Assembly: GCA_914767715.1 (NCBI GenBank)
Contig: OU612073.1
Location: forward strand, 8,372,001-8,432,000
Origin: Membranipora membranacea
Taxonomy: Eukaryota > Bryozoa > Gymnolaemata > Cheilostomatida > Membraniporidae
Direction: 5' to 3'
DNA length: 60,000 bases
The notes beneath the pieces are model-generated. The model was not told where the DNA came from. It did no database searches and saw nothing but the letters and a program-made list of their open reading frames with translations. Position 1 is the first letter of the stretch. The number at the start of each line of letters is the position of its first letter. Both the position numbers and the translations under genes were made by a program. Positions 37,701-48,823 of this stretch are shown piece by piece.

Positions 37701-38831
37701 ATAGAGATGAATAAAATAATAATAGTCTTCTGGTAGAGTGTCTGGAGAAGCGGCTTATTCCCAAGCACAAGCGAGTTCAAATTCATGCAGTGACTCCCTA
37801 GATAGAATACTGAGTAATCAACGGTAGTCTCTCTTGTTTAATGTTTTATAGTTGCAGGTGATTATGTTCACAATTTTGAATAATATCATTGGTGGACTCA
37901 AATGTAGCATTGATTTCAAAAAATCCTAAATTACTCCAATGAAATGTCAAACTTACCAGTGACAATTTAATCTTTTCCCATTAGCCAAGCTTTGTCAAGA
38001 CAGGCTACCTGGCAATTAGCATTATAAGTAAGGATGTACTGTAAAGTCATTGAAAACATTTGTTTGGGAACATCATTATTGCAACTTCTATGGTCAGATG
38101 ACACCATTTATTGACCAATTAATTACAGTGATATTATTGATGACACCGAAATCTTTTCACCACTTTAAGATATTTCAAAAAGACAGCGGAGACTAGCCTA
38201 GTGACAGAGTTAGTCCATATTAGCGCTGTAATCAAATTACGGAAGTTGAGATGCCATCATCATGATTATTGTAAGTTCATTACAGCTATGCTTAATTTGG
38301 TGGAAGTTATAAGACAGAAAAATGAATAGGAAGAAATATTTAAAGGCACAATAAACATAATTGATAGTATAAAAAGCTTGTCACATTGATAATACTAGCT
38401 GCTTCTATAAGTTAGCAGCTCCACTTGAAAAATTTTGAAATAGTTGCGTAGTTGTCAATGGTGTTGTTTCATATGCTGATAATGATAAGCAAGTTTTCAC
38501 GGATGTAAAATCAGGGAGTTATATCCCAAACTCCCTGGTAAAATAAATGTTCGAAGTGGCTGTGCTATTGGTAGTTGTCTTTCCAATGAAATATAGAACA
38601 CGACTCCTAAATCACATTTATCACTCACCCCAAAGTAATCAGCATCACGTGATTGGTAGCTGGTACACATGTATTAGAATGACACTGTGTGTCACATGGG
38701 TAGTTGGAAAATAGCCTAATTATAGGCCATTACCTCAGACAACACCCAAGTTGAAAAATTTAGATGTTCAATAATGAGACTAGATAAAGACAGAAAATGA
38801 TGATATATGAATTAACCAGCAGGAAAAAGTT
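34776..38831. other. Intergenic region with repeats, no gene recognised
   Basis: Contains a 17-nt C run (35376-35392), a solo arm of the palindromic MITE (35833-35890), a two-copy 123-bp tandem duplication (36211-36456), a diverged MITE relative (36740-36870), a TAGCCTGTCTTGAC-family end (37985-38013) and a CAGGGAG hairpin (38512-38537). Open frames of up to 94 codons show no family features. Confidence 0.55.
36211..36456 (+). repeat. Tandem duplication, two copies of 123 bp
   Basis: Two successive copies share GCAAAGAATCCAGCAATAAAG, then GACTTTGACCA, CCCAGACTGATGTAGC, GGGTTAAAACAGCGTAC and ACTAGGTTA. Divergence is a few percent. The start of one unit is offset by 123 bp from the next. No reading frame runs through it. 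Confidence 0.8.
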
Positions 38832-41800
38832 TCACCATCTTGAGCTAGATGGTGCTTCAGGCTCGAGTAAACTATTCTGCTCAACAGTTTTTAATCTGTT
38901 GCCCACAGCCATTTCTGTCACACCAGCATTGTTTTTAGGTCTGATCATATGAGTTGAAGGCCTCTTAGTGTATCTGAGACGCGGTGTGTTGGAGGGTATC
39001 ACAGACACAGATGTTTGATAATTAAAGGTCGGTGAGTTAGGAGGAGCCATCTCCCTGATATTGTATGTTTGCTCTGTTAGATCTGCTCGGGGGAGATAAA
39101 TACTCATTTCTGCTGACGTCTTTTCTGTTGCTGTGGAAAATGAGTAAGCATATATATCTAGAACAGTAATTCTGTAGAAATGAATGAAATTACAACAAAA
39201 TATACATGACACTAACGTTATTGTATTGTTATTATACTTTGAGGTATTTTTTTGTTGAATTTTGTTGTTTTAAAGCAAATACATTCAAATGAAAAAAGGA
39301 ATGTGACCAAGGAGTTAACTAGGGTGCTGGAATTTGGTCCAGTTCACTGGCCTCAACTGATGCTGTCAAGATTCCCTACCATGTCCTTCTATTATGTGGT
39401 TGTTGTTTTTATTTATTCATATTATTTTAAATGCTGGTATATTATACCTGTCATATGGTCATCGTGATCATCTGCCGACAAACTCTCCGTCTCCTGGTAA
39501 GCAGCAGGTAATCGTGACCTTCTCTTCTCCCTGATGACTGTCATACCTCTCCAGGACTTAACAGGGGGTATAAGTGACTGTTTGTGTTTTGAGGAAATTG
39601 CACTCACAACCTGAAGACAGATTATCAAAATTAAAGTTTTCATTAGACTCTAGACTGGATGTCTACCATGGCTCTCGTCAATGTCTTGGCTCTGATGATA
39701 ATGGCCTCCCACCGGCCAATCAGAGCCAAAAAATTGACTTTTACATCTCCTTTTTTCTCAAAATTCTGGAGGAAATCTTCACATTTAATCTTACTGAAAT
39801 TACTGAATTACCAAAGGGATCGTGATATAGCTATCTGTTTTCGTCGATCAAAAGATCTTAGTCAAGCCGTAAAATTTGCAGAGGAGTGGTCATTCCCTAT
39901 TTCTTGTTAAAACAACACTATCAACGTACCAAGCTGCTTTCCCAAAACAAACAAGAAAGGTAGCTTAGTGGAGCCATACCTCTGTCTATAATCCATTCGA
40001 CCAGCTCTCTTGCTTGGTGATATACCATTCAGCTATTAGGATTGATTAGTATTCCAAGAAAAGGAATATCCATGGCGAATTCGCTTCATTTTAAATAATT
40101 CAAACTTTGTCAAAGCGAAGCAGCGTTTAACTTACATTTGGTGGAGCAGACTTTTGATGTAATCTCTCCATGTTTGCGGCCGTGTCTCTGTTTCTCTGCT
40201 CCAGCTCCCTCTCTTGTTCTTCTATCGTGTGCTGTAAGACATTCCATCTTCTCTGTTTGTTCCTTTCATGTGCTGAGTTAAAAGCCAGACGACCACTTAT
40301 TGTGTCCGTCTTTAGATACATTTGTCGAAGCTTATCAGACGCAGCTGATGGGATTCGTCTCGGAAATGCGTTGTGCTGACCTGCCATCAGATGAAAAACA
40401 CTTGAGTTTGCGGCAGCAGTTTGCATTTTGTCATTCACTCAAAGTTGTAAGAAGAGAGGTCACTATTTGAATGTGTCAAGTTAAACATTCCAGTATCCTA
40501 TAAGTGTTGGCATTCATTTGAGAAAAACCAGCTGATAGGGATATTTATCAATAAGAATTTTGGGATTAATCGCTGTCTGAAAATGGTTTTAATAAAGTTT
40601 GTAAATTAGTTACAATACAGCTTAACCGATAAACCCTGAAGGATTGCTTTAATATCAAAATGAATCATGTTCATGGTTTTTTACAATGCAGTAAACTAAA
40701 TTAACCAATAATCTGAATCTGATTTCGTTGAAAACAAGCGAGAAAGTCCAGGGGGCGAAAGTCTTGTGAGAGATTTGTCACCCACATTGATGAGAAATCC
40801 TTCAGCGATTCAGCCTTTGTCAGGAAATTGTTTGTCACTTACAATCATTTGCAATTTTGCTTTTTGAAAAACTGTCTACTACCAGCTACAACCCGAGTGA
40901 TTGAAACTAATTCATGGGTCTCGAGATTAGCATCAGATTGAGTTAAAATCTGGTTGTTGTTCATCCAATGATAAAAGAATGATTTCCTTACTTTCACCAG
41001 TGAAATTCTCAAACTGATCTCACAAATTTCTACTACAGCAAGCAACAATAGAAATTTAACTCGTAATCATGATAATATCATAATCATTAATTAAAAAAGT
41101 GGATAAATCAAGACCTTACCTGACACGACAGGGTAGTGATATGGATTAACTCTCCAGTCATACATGCCGGCCGCTGACAGAGGTAGAGCTCTGGTATACT
41201 GGTTTGCCTGGCGTCTCTGCAAGGCTGATGATGTAACTGTTGATTGTGTCATCGGATGATGCGGTGTTAGTAAGTTTGACCTACTTTCAGGTGAGTAAGT
41301 AGTAAGTGCTGCCATAGGTGATAGTAGAATCTGCAGTTCTTCCAATTTCCTGCCTGTGTTAGAGAAAATCCAGGTTGTTATGACAATGCTGCGAAGGTGA
41401 AATTTGCATTATATAAGCTTATTTTGTTTACATCGAAAATTGTATCTTTGGGCAACCTTAATTTGATGTGATAGAATGACAATGTAAATTAAATCAAACC
41501 ACAGAATCTTTTGGCAGCGCATCCTTTTGAATGTCAGCCACTGAAATTAATTGTTGATTCATCAATTCATTATTGTGCAATCAAAACAATAACAATGAAA
41601 TGTGCGTAAGAAAAGTTTTCTCAAAAACGACAATAGCTGTAACATTGAGACAATCGAGCTCTTTATTACTGGTGAGATTGCAGCCGTTTGTTTGCTGCTT
41701 GCTATTCACTGCCAGCGGTTGGGGCTGTAAGAGTCATGGGTTTGAGTCCCAATGGGAGAGCTTTGTGATTGTTCCAGCCCCCAGCACCCTCGGTGTACAT

Positions 41801-41972
41801 ATCTCCTTTGTCATAATAGGAGTCTGAATTGATTTCAACCGTCAATTTTCAGAGCATGTGCTGAAAGCAGGCTGGTCCTTATGTAATGAAACATTAAGTT
41901 ACCTGTTAAAAAAATCAATGTTCCACAAAACCGCAGAATGCTGGCAAGCCTTTTATGAAAAAACGTAAACAT
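38832..41972 (-). CDS. Unrecognised protein, about 336 aa, with central coiled coil
   Basis: I do not recognise this family. Five exons join in phase: 41972-41903, 41353-41120, 40380-40136, 39610-39448, 39130-38832 (stop). The start at 41972 is the first ATG after an in-frame TGA. Exon 1 encodes a basic then moderately hydrophobic stretch (LASILRFCGTLIFLTG), a possible signal anchor, but this exon is the least certain. Residues 25-101 are Ser/Thr/Pro-rich and end in MYDWRVNPYHYPVV. Residues about 139-176 are charged and probably a coiled coil (LQHTIEEQERELEQRNRD). Residues 184-237 are basic (REKRRSRL) then acidic (DDHDDH). The C terminus is Pro/Ser-rich and disordered-looking. All four introns have GT-AG ends and consistent phase, which is the main evidence that it is a gene. 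It could also be the 3' part of a larger gene. Confidence 0.65.
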
Positions 41973-43242
41973 TATGCATCCGGCCCAACCTCAGACGGGA
42001 GTAAAAAAGATTTTCTGATAAAGCGCCATGAGTTATTCTATAACTCCGTATGGACACCTCGTCAAGGTATAGTGTTGTTGTTAACAGTTTAATGTTCAAA
42101 TTCCCATAGATGGCGTGGCATGGCATGAATGAGGTATGGAGGAAGGAAGCATGCTCCTATAAAAGCTCTGGAGACCCTTTTTCTCAATATGAATAATGTA
42201 GCAGTCTGTCTTGTGCTGGTACGATACTTTAAGTGCAAGTTCATAGGATGTCAAGGTAAAATCAATGGCTGAGATATCAGTTATTGGAAATCAGAACGTT
42301 TTTTGTAAATCTGTGCGCGACCTCAAACCCAATTTATGGATCAAAATAGATCGTGATACAAAATTATGATAAAGTTGGTCAACACCTTACTAAAACAAAC
42401 AGTTTTTTAACATCGGTATTGTGGGTCAAAACAATACTCCACAACTATTAGAACTTTGTCTGATCAGAGGAAGAAACACTATGGGAAATACTACAGAACA
42501 CATTCTTGTGCTCCCATTCATGTATGGTGCCAACATTTGGGGAACAGTAGGCAATGTTTTGATGTTACACAATTTTGATATTTTAATGTACTAATTTGAT
42601 ATCTCTTTTTAAATCTAGCATATTATTCTGTGTCTTGTACTTTAAAAGTTAGCGGAAATAAATTAACAATAATTTCCCTGAGGCGCTGAGGATGCTTTTA
42701 ACTGAACAACACGACAAACAAGTATATCATATCTTATCATTATTTCCACTCAGCTGGGTGAATTTTGTAATCGTGCGTAGAAGATTTCAAGTGTTGATTT
42801 AAAAGGCCTAAGTTTGAGAGTGACAATGATGTCATAGGAAAGTGGTACTAGGTTATGTTACCCGACAACCAATAATCTGAATCAAGGGTCAGTATCCTAT
42901 GCTAACAAATAATCTTACTGCTCAATTAGATGCAAATTTGAAGATAACAATCCAGCAGAGCAAAATATCTAATGAGAGGTAGAAATCTTTCCAATGATGT
43001 TTTCAAAAGCGATGGTGCCCTTTTTAATGTTTTTGTAGCTAGCTTCAATAGTTTTGCCAATAAGAAAGTATTTAATTACTGATAAAAACTAGAAGTGAAT
43101 AAGTGATGCCATAATGGAATCATTTACAATTGAAAACTTTAGCACGGCTCAGCTGGTATATGGTGGCTGTAGCAATACTATATTTCCGCAATTTCTATTG
43201 ATGATATCTCCATTTTTGGTATATGTTTCATCCTTAATAGAT

Positions 43243-43900
43243 CATAGATATTGTGGCCAACACCAACGCAACCATGATCAACAACTCCGCCATCGAACGA
43301 GTAGATGAATACAAATATCTTGGCACCACACTCAATCATAAGCTTAACTTCAATACGAACACCAAAAACATCATCAGCAAAGCTAACAAACGACTACTCA
43401 TCATGAAGCAGCTAGCCTTTATGAATGTCAAGACAACTACCATTAAGCTGGCATACACCTCATTTCTCGAAAGTGTCCTACAATATCACCTATGTATTAT
43501 ATACGGACACCTCTCATCTGATATTAAGAACCAGTACAATCACCTCATCAACACAGCACGTAGACTAAGCAAAGGCAGGCTTGAAGTTACAACCATAGAC
43601 GATATATTCGATAAGTTCTTCAAAACTAAATGCTTGAGAATGTTCGCTTCGGGCAAAGACACTGTCATAACGCTAGAACAACTCCCATCTGGTAGATACT
43701 GAGTGCCAGCCTACCGTGTAAACTGCCGTAAACACTGTTTTCGCTCATTATGTGTAAAACTGCTCAATCGAATAGCTTGATTCATTTATTATAAATCTAG
43801 TCAATGTTTTATTATAATTTTTAAAACTTTATTTTTATTCACAGAGCACAAGAGAAACATTGATTTTATCATGAGAATTGATACAAATATATACATACAT
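43243..43900 (+). pseudogene. 5'-truncated LINE (reverse transcriptase C-terminal part)
   Basis: An open stretch at 43253-43702 reads IERVDEYKYLGTTLNHKLNF, then ANKRLLIMKQLAFMNV, LAYTSFLESVLQYHL and YGHLSSDIKNQYNHLINTAR. This is the typical thumb/C-terminal region that follows the reverse transcriptase domain in many fish and invertebrate LINEs. A stop after PSGRY is followed by a 3' tail ending in (ATAC)n microsatellite at about 43882-43904, as in LINE 3' ends. The polymerase core is missing, so it is a dead truncated copy. Confidence 0.82.
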
Positions 43901-43907
43901 ACATAAG

Positions 43908-44291
43908 CAGGGCTCTCAACAGCTCAGATTTAGCCCGAGTTACTCAGGTTTTTGGGTTAAACTCAGGTAACTCAGGGGATTTTAGAATATTAGCTAAAAA
44001 CTCAGATTTTGCCTCATATTCATTGAAGTTGGAGTATACCTCTCGGTGTGGCCTAGTTGTATGATTATAAAGGAAAAATTTTATGCTGTGATATATTAAA
44101 TACATCAACCAGGATAAATCTTACGTTGATTATATATCAATGATCTGCTAACAACTCTAAAAAACCGGTATCATACACATGCAGAGGGCTAAATTGCTCT
44201 CTAGGCTTTGGCAGCCGGACCCATTGAAACGCCAACTGCAACTGGTATAGGCAAAACTCAGGTTTTGGATACTCCCAGATTGAGAGCCCTG
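43908..44291. mobile_element. 384-bp TIR element (CAGGGCTCTCAA ends), hAT-like
   Basis: Starts CAGGGCTCTCAA (43908) and ends TTGAGAGCCCTG; CAGGG-type ends are common in hAT elements. ACTCAGGTTTT repeats occur inside both ends. Flanks share CATAAG, but the left flank is a microsatellite, so the duplication is uncertain. It sits right after the LINE tail. No coding capacity. Confidence 0.7.
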
Positions 44292-46454
44292 CATAAGCAA
44301 TATTTGGGATTTCGAATTGTTAACTATATCCTAATTTCTTCAAATTAATACTTCCTGGTGGTTTAATTAAAGTCCAAACTCACAGTTATGATTCATTCCA
44401 ACACAACAAAATAATCTTTCTAAACGGAGGAAAATTTGACAGGTCAGTAAATTTCAATCCTTGTGTTCTTGGTCGTTTAGAAGAAACGTAAACGTAAATG
44501 TAAATGTAATGTAACACCAAGTAAACTCAAACGGGCCTCAAAAATACTTCCGACAACTCAACGCTACTTCTAAGGAAAGTATTACTATTGACAAACAGTA
44601 AGATTATATTTTTAATATCTGAAAACAATAAAGTATTAAAAAAAACACACATGACTTTTAAACCACTCTCCACTTCGGGAATTCTCCCACCGATAGCATC
44701 AGTAAGGTAGCCCTAAAGAAACTCAGACACCAAGCCCACAGAAAGCCAACTCGCTAAACAGGCCAATTTTCTGACATGGTACCGACGGGAGCCAGGTTGC
44801 TTATTCTACACTGTAACAAACAACTCAATCACTGGTACAGTACAACTTACCTGCGAAGAGATAGGAAGGAAGCCTTAAAACCTGCGTACACCCTATGTGT
44901 TACGTTTGATTATCAGGTCAGCCCAGGCATTCACCTCATCTAGCTGCTGTGGTAGTGTCACTTTTTAGCACTTGTTAAACTATTGTCAATAATGGTTCAC
45001 ATCTCATCCCTCCCTGTTAAAGAGGTTCAATAAAACAAATAACCTATTGAATCATCTTCAAATTATTGATTATAATATTTGTCATTCTTTTGAAGTTGTG
45101 TCTGACTCTCATTCAGACATATCCAATGGGATCCCATCCATAAAGCTTTTGTTAATAATTGTCATACAATATGACACAGATTTGTATTATACTTGTGAAA
45201 GTAAATAGGTTTTATCAATAATTGTACATGAATAAATTTATGAGTATTAGTGTTGACAATAGAAATTGATAAAGTTATAACCGAGCATGCAGACAGAATT
45301 TCTTGTTATCTAGCGGTGGGACGATATTCAATTCATAGAGAAGTAGTCTGGAAAGTCAACTGAAACATATCTATTTCATTTTGTCATACTTTATTCGGCG
45401 AAAACCATCTTATGTGCGACCAAGGGACATTGTTAGCTCGAAATGACAATACAATGATGCTAAAGTCAACTAACATTTGGTTATATAGAGTATGTTTTGG
45501 TAGTTGATCTGATTCTGTCGGACAACAATATTATATACCAAGATATTTGAAAGATGCCCCTCAATTTACCCTTGATACCATTGTTAGGTTTAGTTCATTG
45601 GTTAGGTTTTCTTAGAAAAGAAGTTTTAGCCAGGTTATTTAGAAGCAGTAGTTGTCTTCCCATTACTTGTGTAAAAATATTGCAAGGAGTTGTCTCCTTT
45701 TAGACCAAGAACATATAATGCAGGCAATTTTATTTTTATTTGCCTGTACAATTATTAGACTTGATGACAAAACTGTTTCCTGTGGAGAAGTAGAAATTTA
45801 GATTGAAGTTGGTGATAGAACTAACTCAACAGGAGAAGAAAAAAGAAGCTCATACAGAAAACAAATCATTGAAGGGAAGTGTTAGCATATCTTGTCCTAC
45901 AGGTTAGTGACTCAGTGTACTATTTGTTTATCTGAGCTGCTGATTTTCTAGCCATTGCTTGAAATTGGACTGGTTGACTGAAGACTTAACCTTAGCTTAG
46001 TTAGTAACCAAGTCCAATACTACACTACCTTAACCTTAGTAACCAATACACTACCTTAACCCATGGAGAATCCTCCCTGCTTCACCTACTACATCATCAT
46101 CATTCAATGAATTAAATTTAATGATTTCATAACTTGGACTGAGGCAATCTGGGAACTAAATACTTGGGTGATCGCCTGGGTATGTGAAATTTCAGCTATA
46201 TAATCACCTTCAGAGCAGTTGGAGGTCTCTTCAACCTTACCATTATAGTAGTCTGTCTGTGATAGACATCTGTCACCTGTGTGGTGTGCCATTATTCTGT
46301 TACCGGTTACATTGACTAGAATCAGGACAAAATGTTTACTCCAATGTTGTACATTTGCAGGCTTTCTAGTACATTAAAATATATAGCTGGTAAACATACA
46401 CCTCTACAGACAAACATAAGATATATCACAGTGAGATCCCTGCCTAGTTAGGCA

Positions 46455-48711
46455 ATGGCAGCGAGAATGGGAGCTCCCGCACAAAGAAAGCGGTCAGCAC
46501 CTACTACCGCTAGTATGAGACTAAAGCAGGACTACTCAAGGCTAATGAAGGATCCTGTACCTTACATAATAGCGACACCAAAAATGGACAACATTTTGGA
46601 ATGGTAAGTATTTGACGAACAAGGTCGAGGAAACAATGTAAACTTTAATTTTTATATATTCCATAGATGACTGCTATAGGCTTGTATGCAAAGCATGCCA
46701 ATGTAACTTTGTATCATTACGCAAATCAAGGCCTCGACTGAATCCCAGACCAGCTGCCTTCAACTATTTTTATGTTTCAATATTTTATGATCTTGAACAA
46801 CTCTTTGCAGGCACTATGTCGTAGCAGGACCAGAAAACTCCCCATATGAGGGCGGATATTATCACGGAAAACTGGTTTTCCCACCACAGTACCCTTTCAA
46901 ACCACCCAGTATATATATCATAACTCCAAATGGCAGATTTAAGTGTAACACAAGACTGTGTCTGTCTATCAGTGACTTTCATCCAGACACATGGAACCCT
47001 GCATGGTCTGTCTCCACTATTCTAACAGGGCTTCTCAGCTTTATGGTTAGTATTTTAGTTACTTTGAGATAATATAAGGATTGTTTTGTATCTTGTCTAA
47101 AATGGTCGGTTCTGTGCTAATTTGCAGGTAGAACCATCTTAATGTATTAGCGCTAACCCCATCTATTGACTGGAACGACCTCGTTCTGAAATATTCAGAT
47201 TTACCTTAAATTCACTGGTCCTTTATAGACATTAGTACCATAATGATGTAATCTAGCAAATTTGAAATCGGGGAGACTGACAACAACATGTAACTCAAAC
47301 CACTCTATGATTTTAGTTGGAAGACCAGCCAACTCTTGGCAGTGTAAAAACAACAGCAGAAGTGGTAAGTGTAGTAATCTTACGCATAGAAAACCACATC
47401 ACTATGATCTTATCTTTCAGCAGAGTTTACATCCTTCATTTTCAATGGTTGTCATTTTGAAACTCTATACCATAGCGATGTGAGGATGACTAATTTATCT
47501 AAAAAATTGATACTTTTGAAAAAAGGCAGTCAGTTTGAACAACTAGGTCCCAACAGAAATCCCAGTACACCATTCTTGGGGGGGGGGGTGTCCCATCTTT
47601 AATTGATCTCCATTCTCATGCAGTCAGAATCTCAATTAATGTGAACAGGTAGAACAGATCAACGCTTGCGCAGAAAACAGTTTTCTCCATGATTGTAGTT
47701 ACTGTATTTTTGTTTTGGGTATCAACATAATATTATTAAAACCAGGGAGCAGGGAATTGTATACATGCATTATTTTAGAAATCAAATCATGAGTTGTCCT
47801 TTCTCCTAATCTCATGAAATGCAAAGTAATGTTATTCTTGTTACTTGTAGAAACGAGCATATGCGATACAGAGTGTAGCATATAACCTCGCAGATAAAGC
47901 ATTTTGTGAACTGTTTCCTGATCTAGTCGAGGTAAGACTCATATGGACACCAAGTGTTGGTTTCTTTTGCTGCACATAGACGGATGTAAACCATCTGTGA
48001 AGTCAAATCAAAAGGAGCTATAATTATGCTGTGATTTCCACCTTAATTCTTCAGTGTACTGCAAAAACTTGTTAAACTGTTGGCTTTTATTATTAAACTT
48101 TATGTCAAAGCCTAATTTCATATGTACTCCAGTGGGTAGGAGGTAGCTCAGCTTGTTATAGTGCTTGACTACCTGGCTCTGTGCCCCAGGTTAGCGCCAA
48201 CCTGCCTGCACCTTTATTTCTCAGTCTTCGTACCGAGACAGAATCTTGTGATTTTAGCCAACATTTTTCAATCAACATGAGCTCTTATATTGCTCCTTTA
48301 AGGAGGGAGTGTTAGATGGTTGTTCATAAGCCTGGAGATATAAGCTGCAACATAATGTTTGTGCCGAGACTAATGTATAGTAAGGTCCTTGACTTTTCTC
48401 ACATTTACATATCGCTGCCAAAGAGTTTCACTAACCTAACGTGTCACGTATCAGTCAACACCCAAAAGTGATGAAGTTTTATCTTGGTCTTGTTATTTCA
48501 GGAGTTGAAAGAAGAGCTAGAGGCAAAGACCAAAGCTGAGAGTGAAAGCGGTTCAAACACACCAAGCGCAAGAGGGGACGTAGTCGTACCCTCCCAACAA
48601 ACGGACGATAACAGCTCAATGCTGAACCACTTTGTGCTCCTAGGAGCAGTGGCTCTTTTAGCATACTTAGCGCACACAGTCGTTAAACATTCTCAGGAGC
48701 TTGGAGGATGA
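46455..48711 (+). CDS. UBE2J2: Ubiquitin-conjugating enzyme E2 J2 (UBE2J2, Ubc6-type)
   Basis: Tail-anchored E2 of the ER membrane that takes part in ER-associated degradation, passing ubiquitin from E1 to substrates with ER E3 ligases. Five exons join in phase: 46455-46603, 46811-47045, 47317-47364, 47851-47931, 48502-48711 (TGA), giving 240 aa (human 259). Landmarks: [19 protein letters not shown]50 at the exon 1/2 junction, [35 protein letters not shown], catalytic Cys100 in [18 protein letters not shown], then FCELFP (exon 4). The C-terminal exon holds a low-complexity linker and a single hydrophobic segment about 215-232 ([17 protein letters not shown]), the tail anchor, followed by about eight residues. 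The start has family-like sequence from residue 10; Met5 is an alternative. Convergent with the CREB3-like gene. Confidence 0.97.
48120..48235 (+). repeat. tRNA-related SINE-like segment in UBE2J2 intron 4
   Basis: The string GGAGGTAGCTCAGCTTGTTA followed by TAGTGCTTGACTACC resembles the 5' half of a tRNA with a pol III A box (TAGCTCAGnTTG). About 40 nt on, CCCAGGTTAGCGCC is in the place of a B box but matches poorly. Best read as a decayed tRNA-derived SINE head, not a working tRNA gene. Confidence 0.4.
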
Positions 48712-48817
48712 AGAGTGAAGCTTTTAACTAGCCACATATATAGTTGCCTACTTTCAGTGTCCAATCTTCAATGTAGGGAATAAGCAGTATGGTATTGAGA
48801 AAAAAGGTACACTGGCT

Positions 48818-48823
48818 ATTAAA
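48818..48823 (+). terminator. Candidate poly(A) signal ATTAAA for UBE2J2
   Basis: The common variant hexamer ATTAAA lies 107 nt after the UBE2J2 stop codon, overlapping an AT-rich stretch. No transcript data, so other sites further on are possible. Confidence 0.35.

Larger units (their letters stand above)
41973..46454. other. Intergenic region upstream of UBE2J2, with LINE and TIR remnants
   Basis: Besides the LINE fragment (43243-43900) and the inverted-repeat element at 43908-44291, no gene is recognised. An isolated B-box-like string GGTTTGAGTCC sits nearby at about 41739 in the first intron of the unknown gene, but no A box goes with it. Confidence 0.5.

Noticed and set aside
41730-41760. 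B-box-like string GGTTTGAGTCC as a tRNA gene
   Set aside because: No A box or cloverleaf found upstream, so no tRNA call.
48479-48664. Minus-strand frame over the last UBE2J2 exon
   Set aside because: Antisense shadow of the UBE2J2 C-terminal exon.
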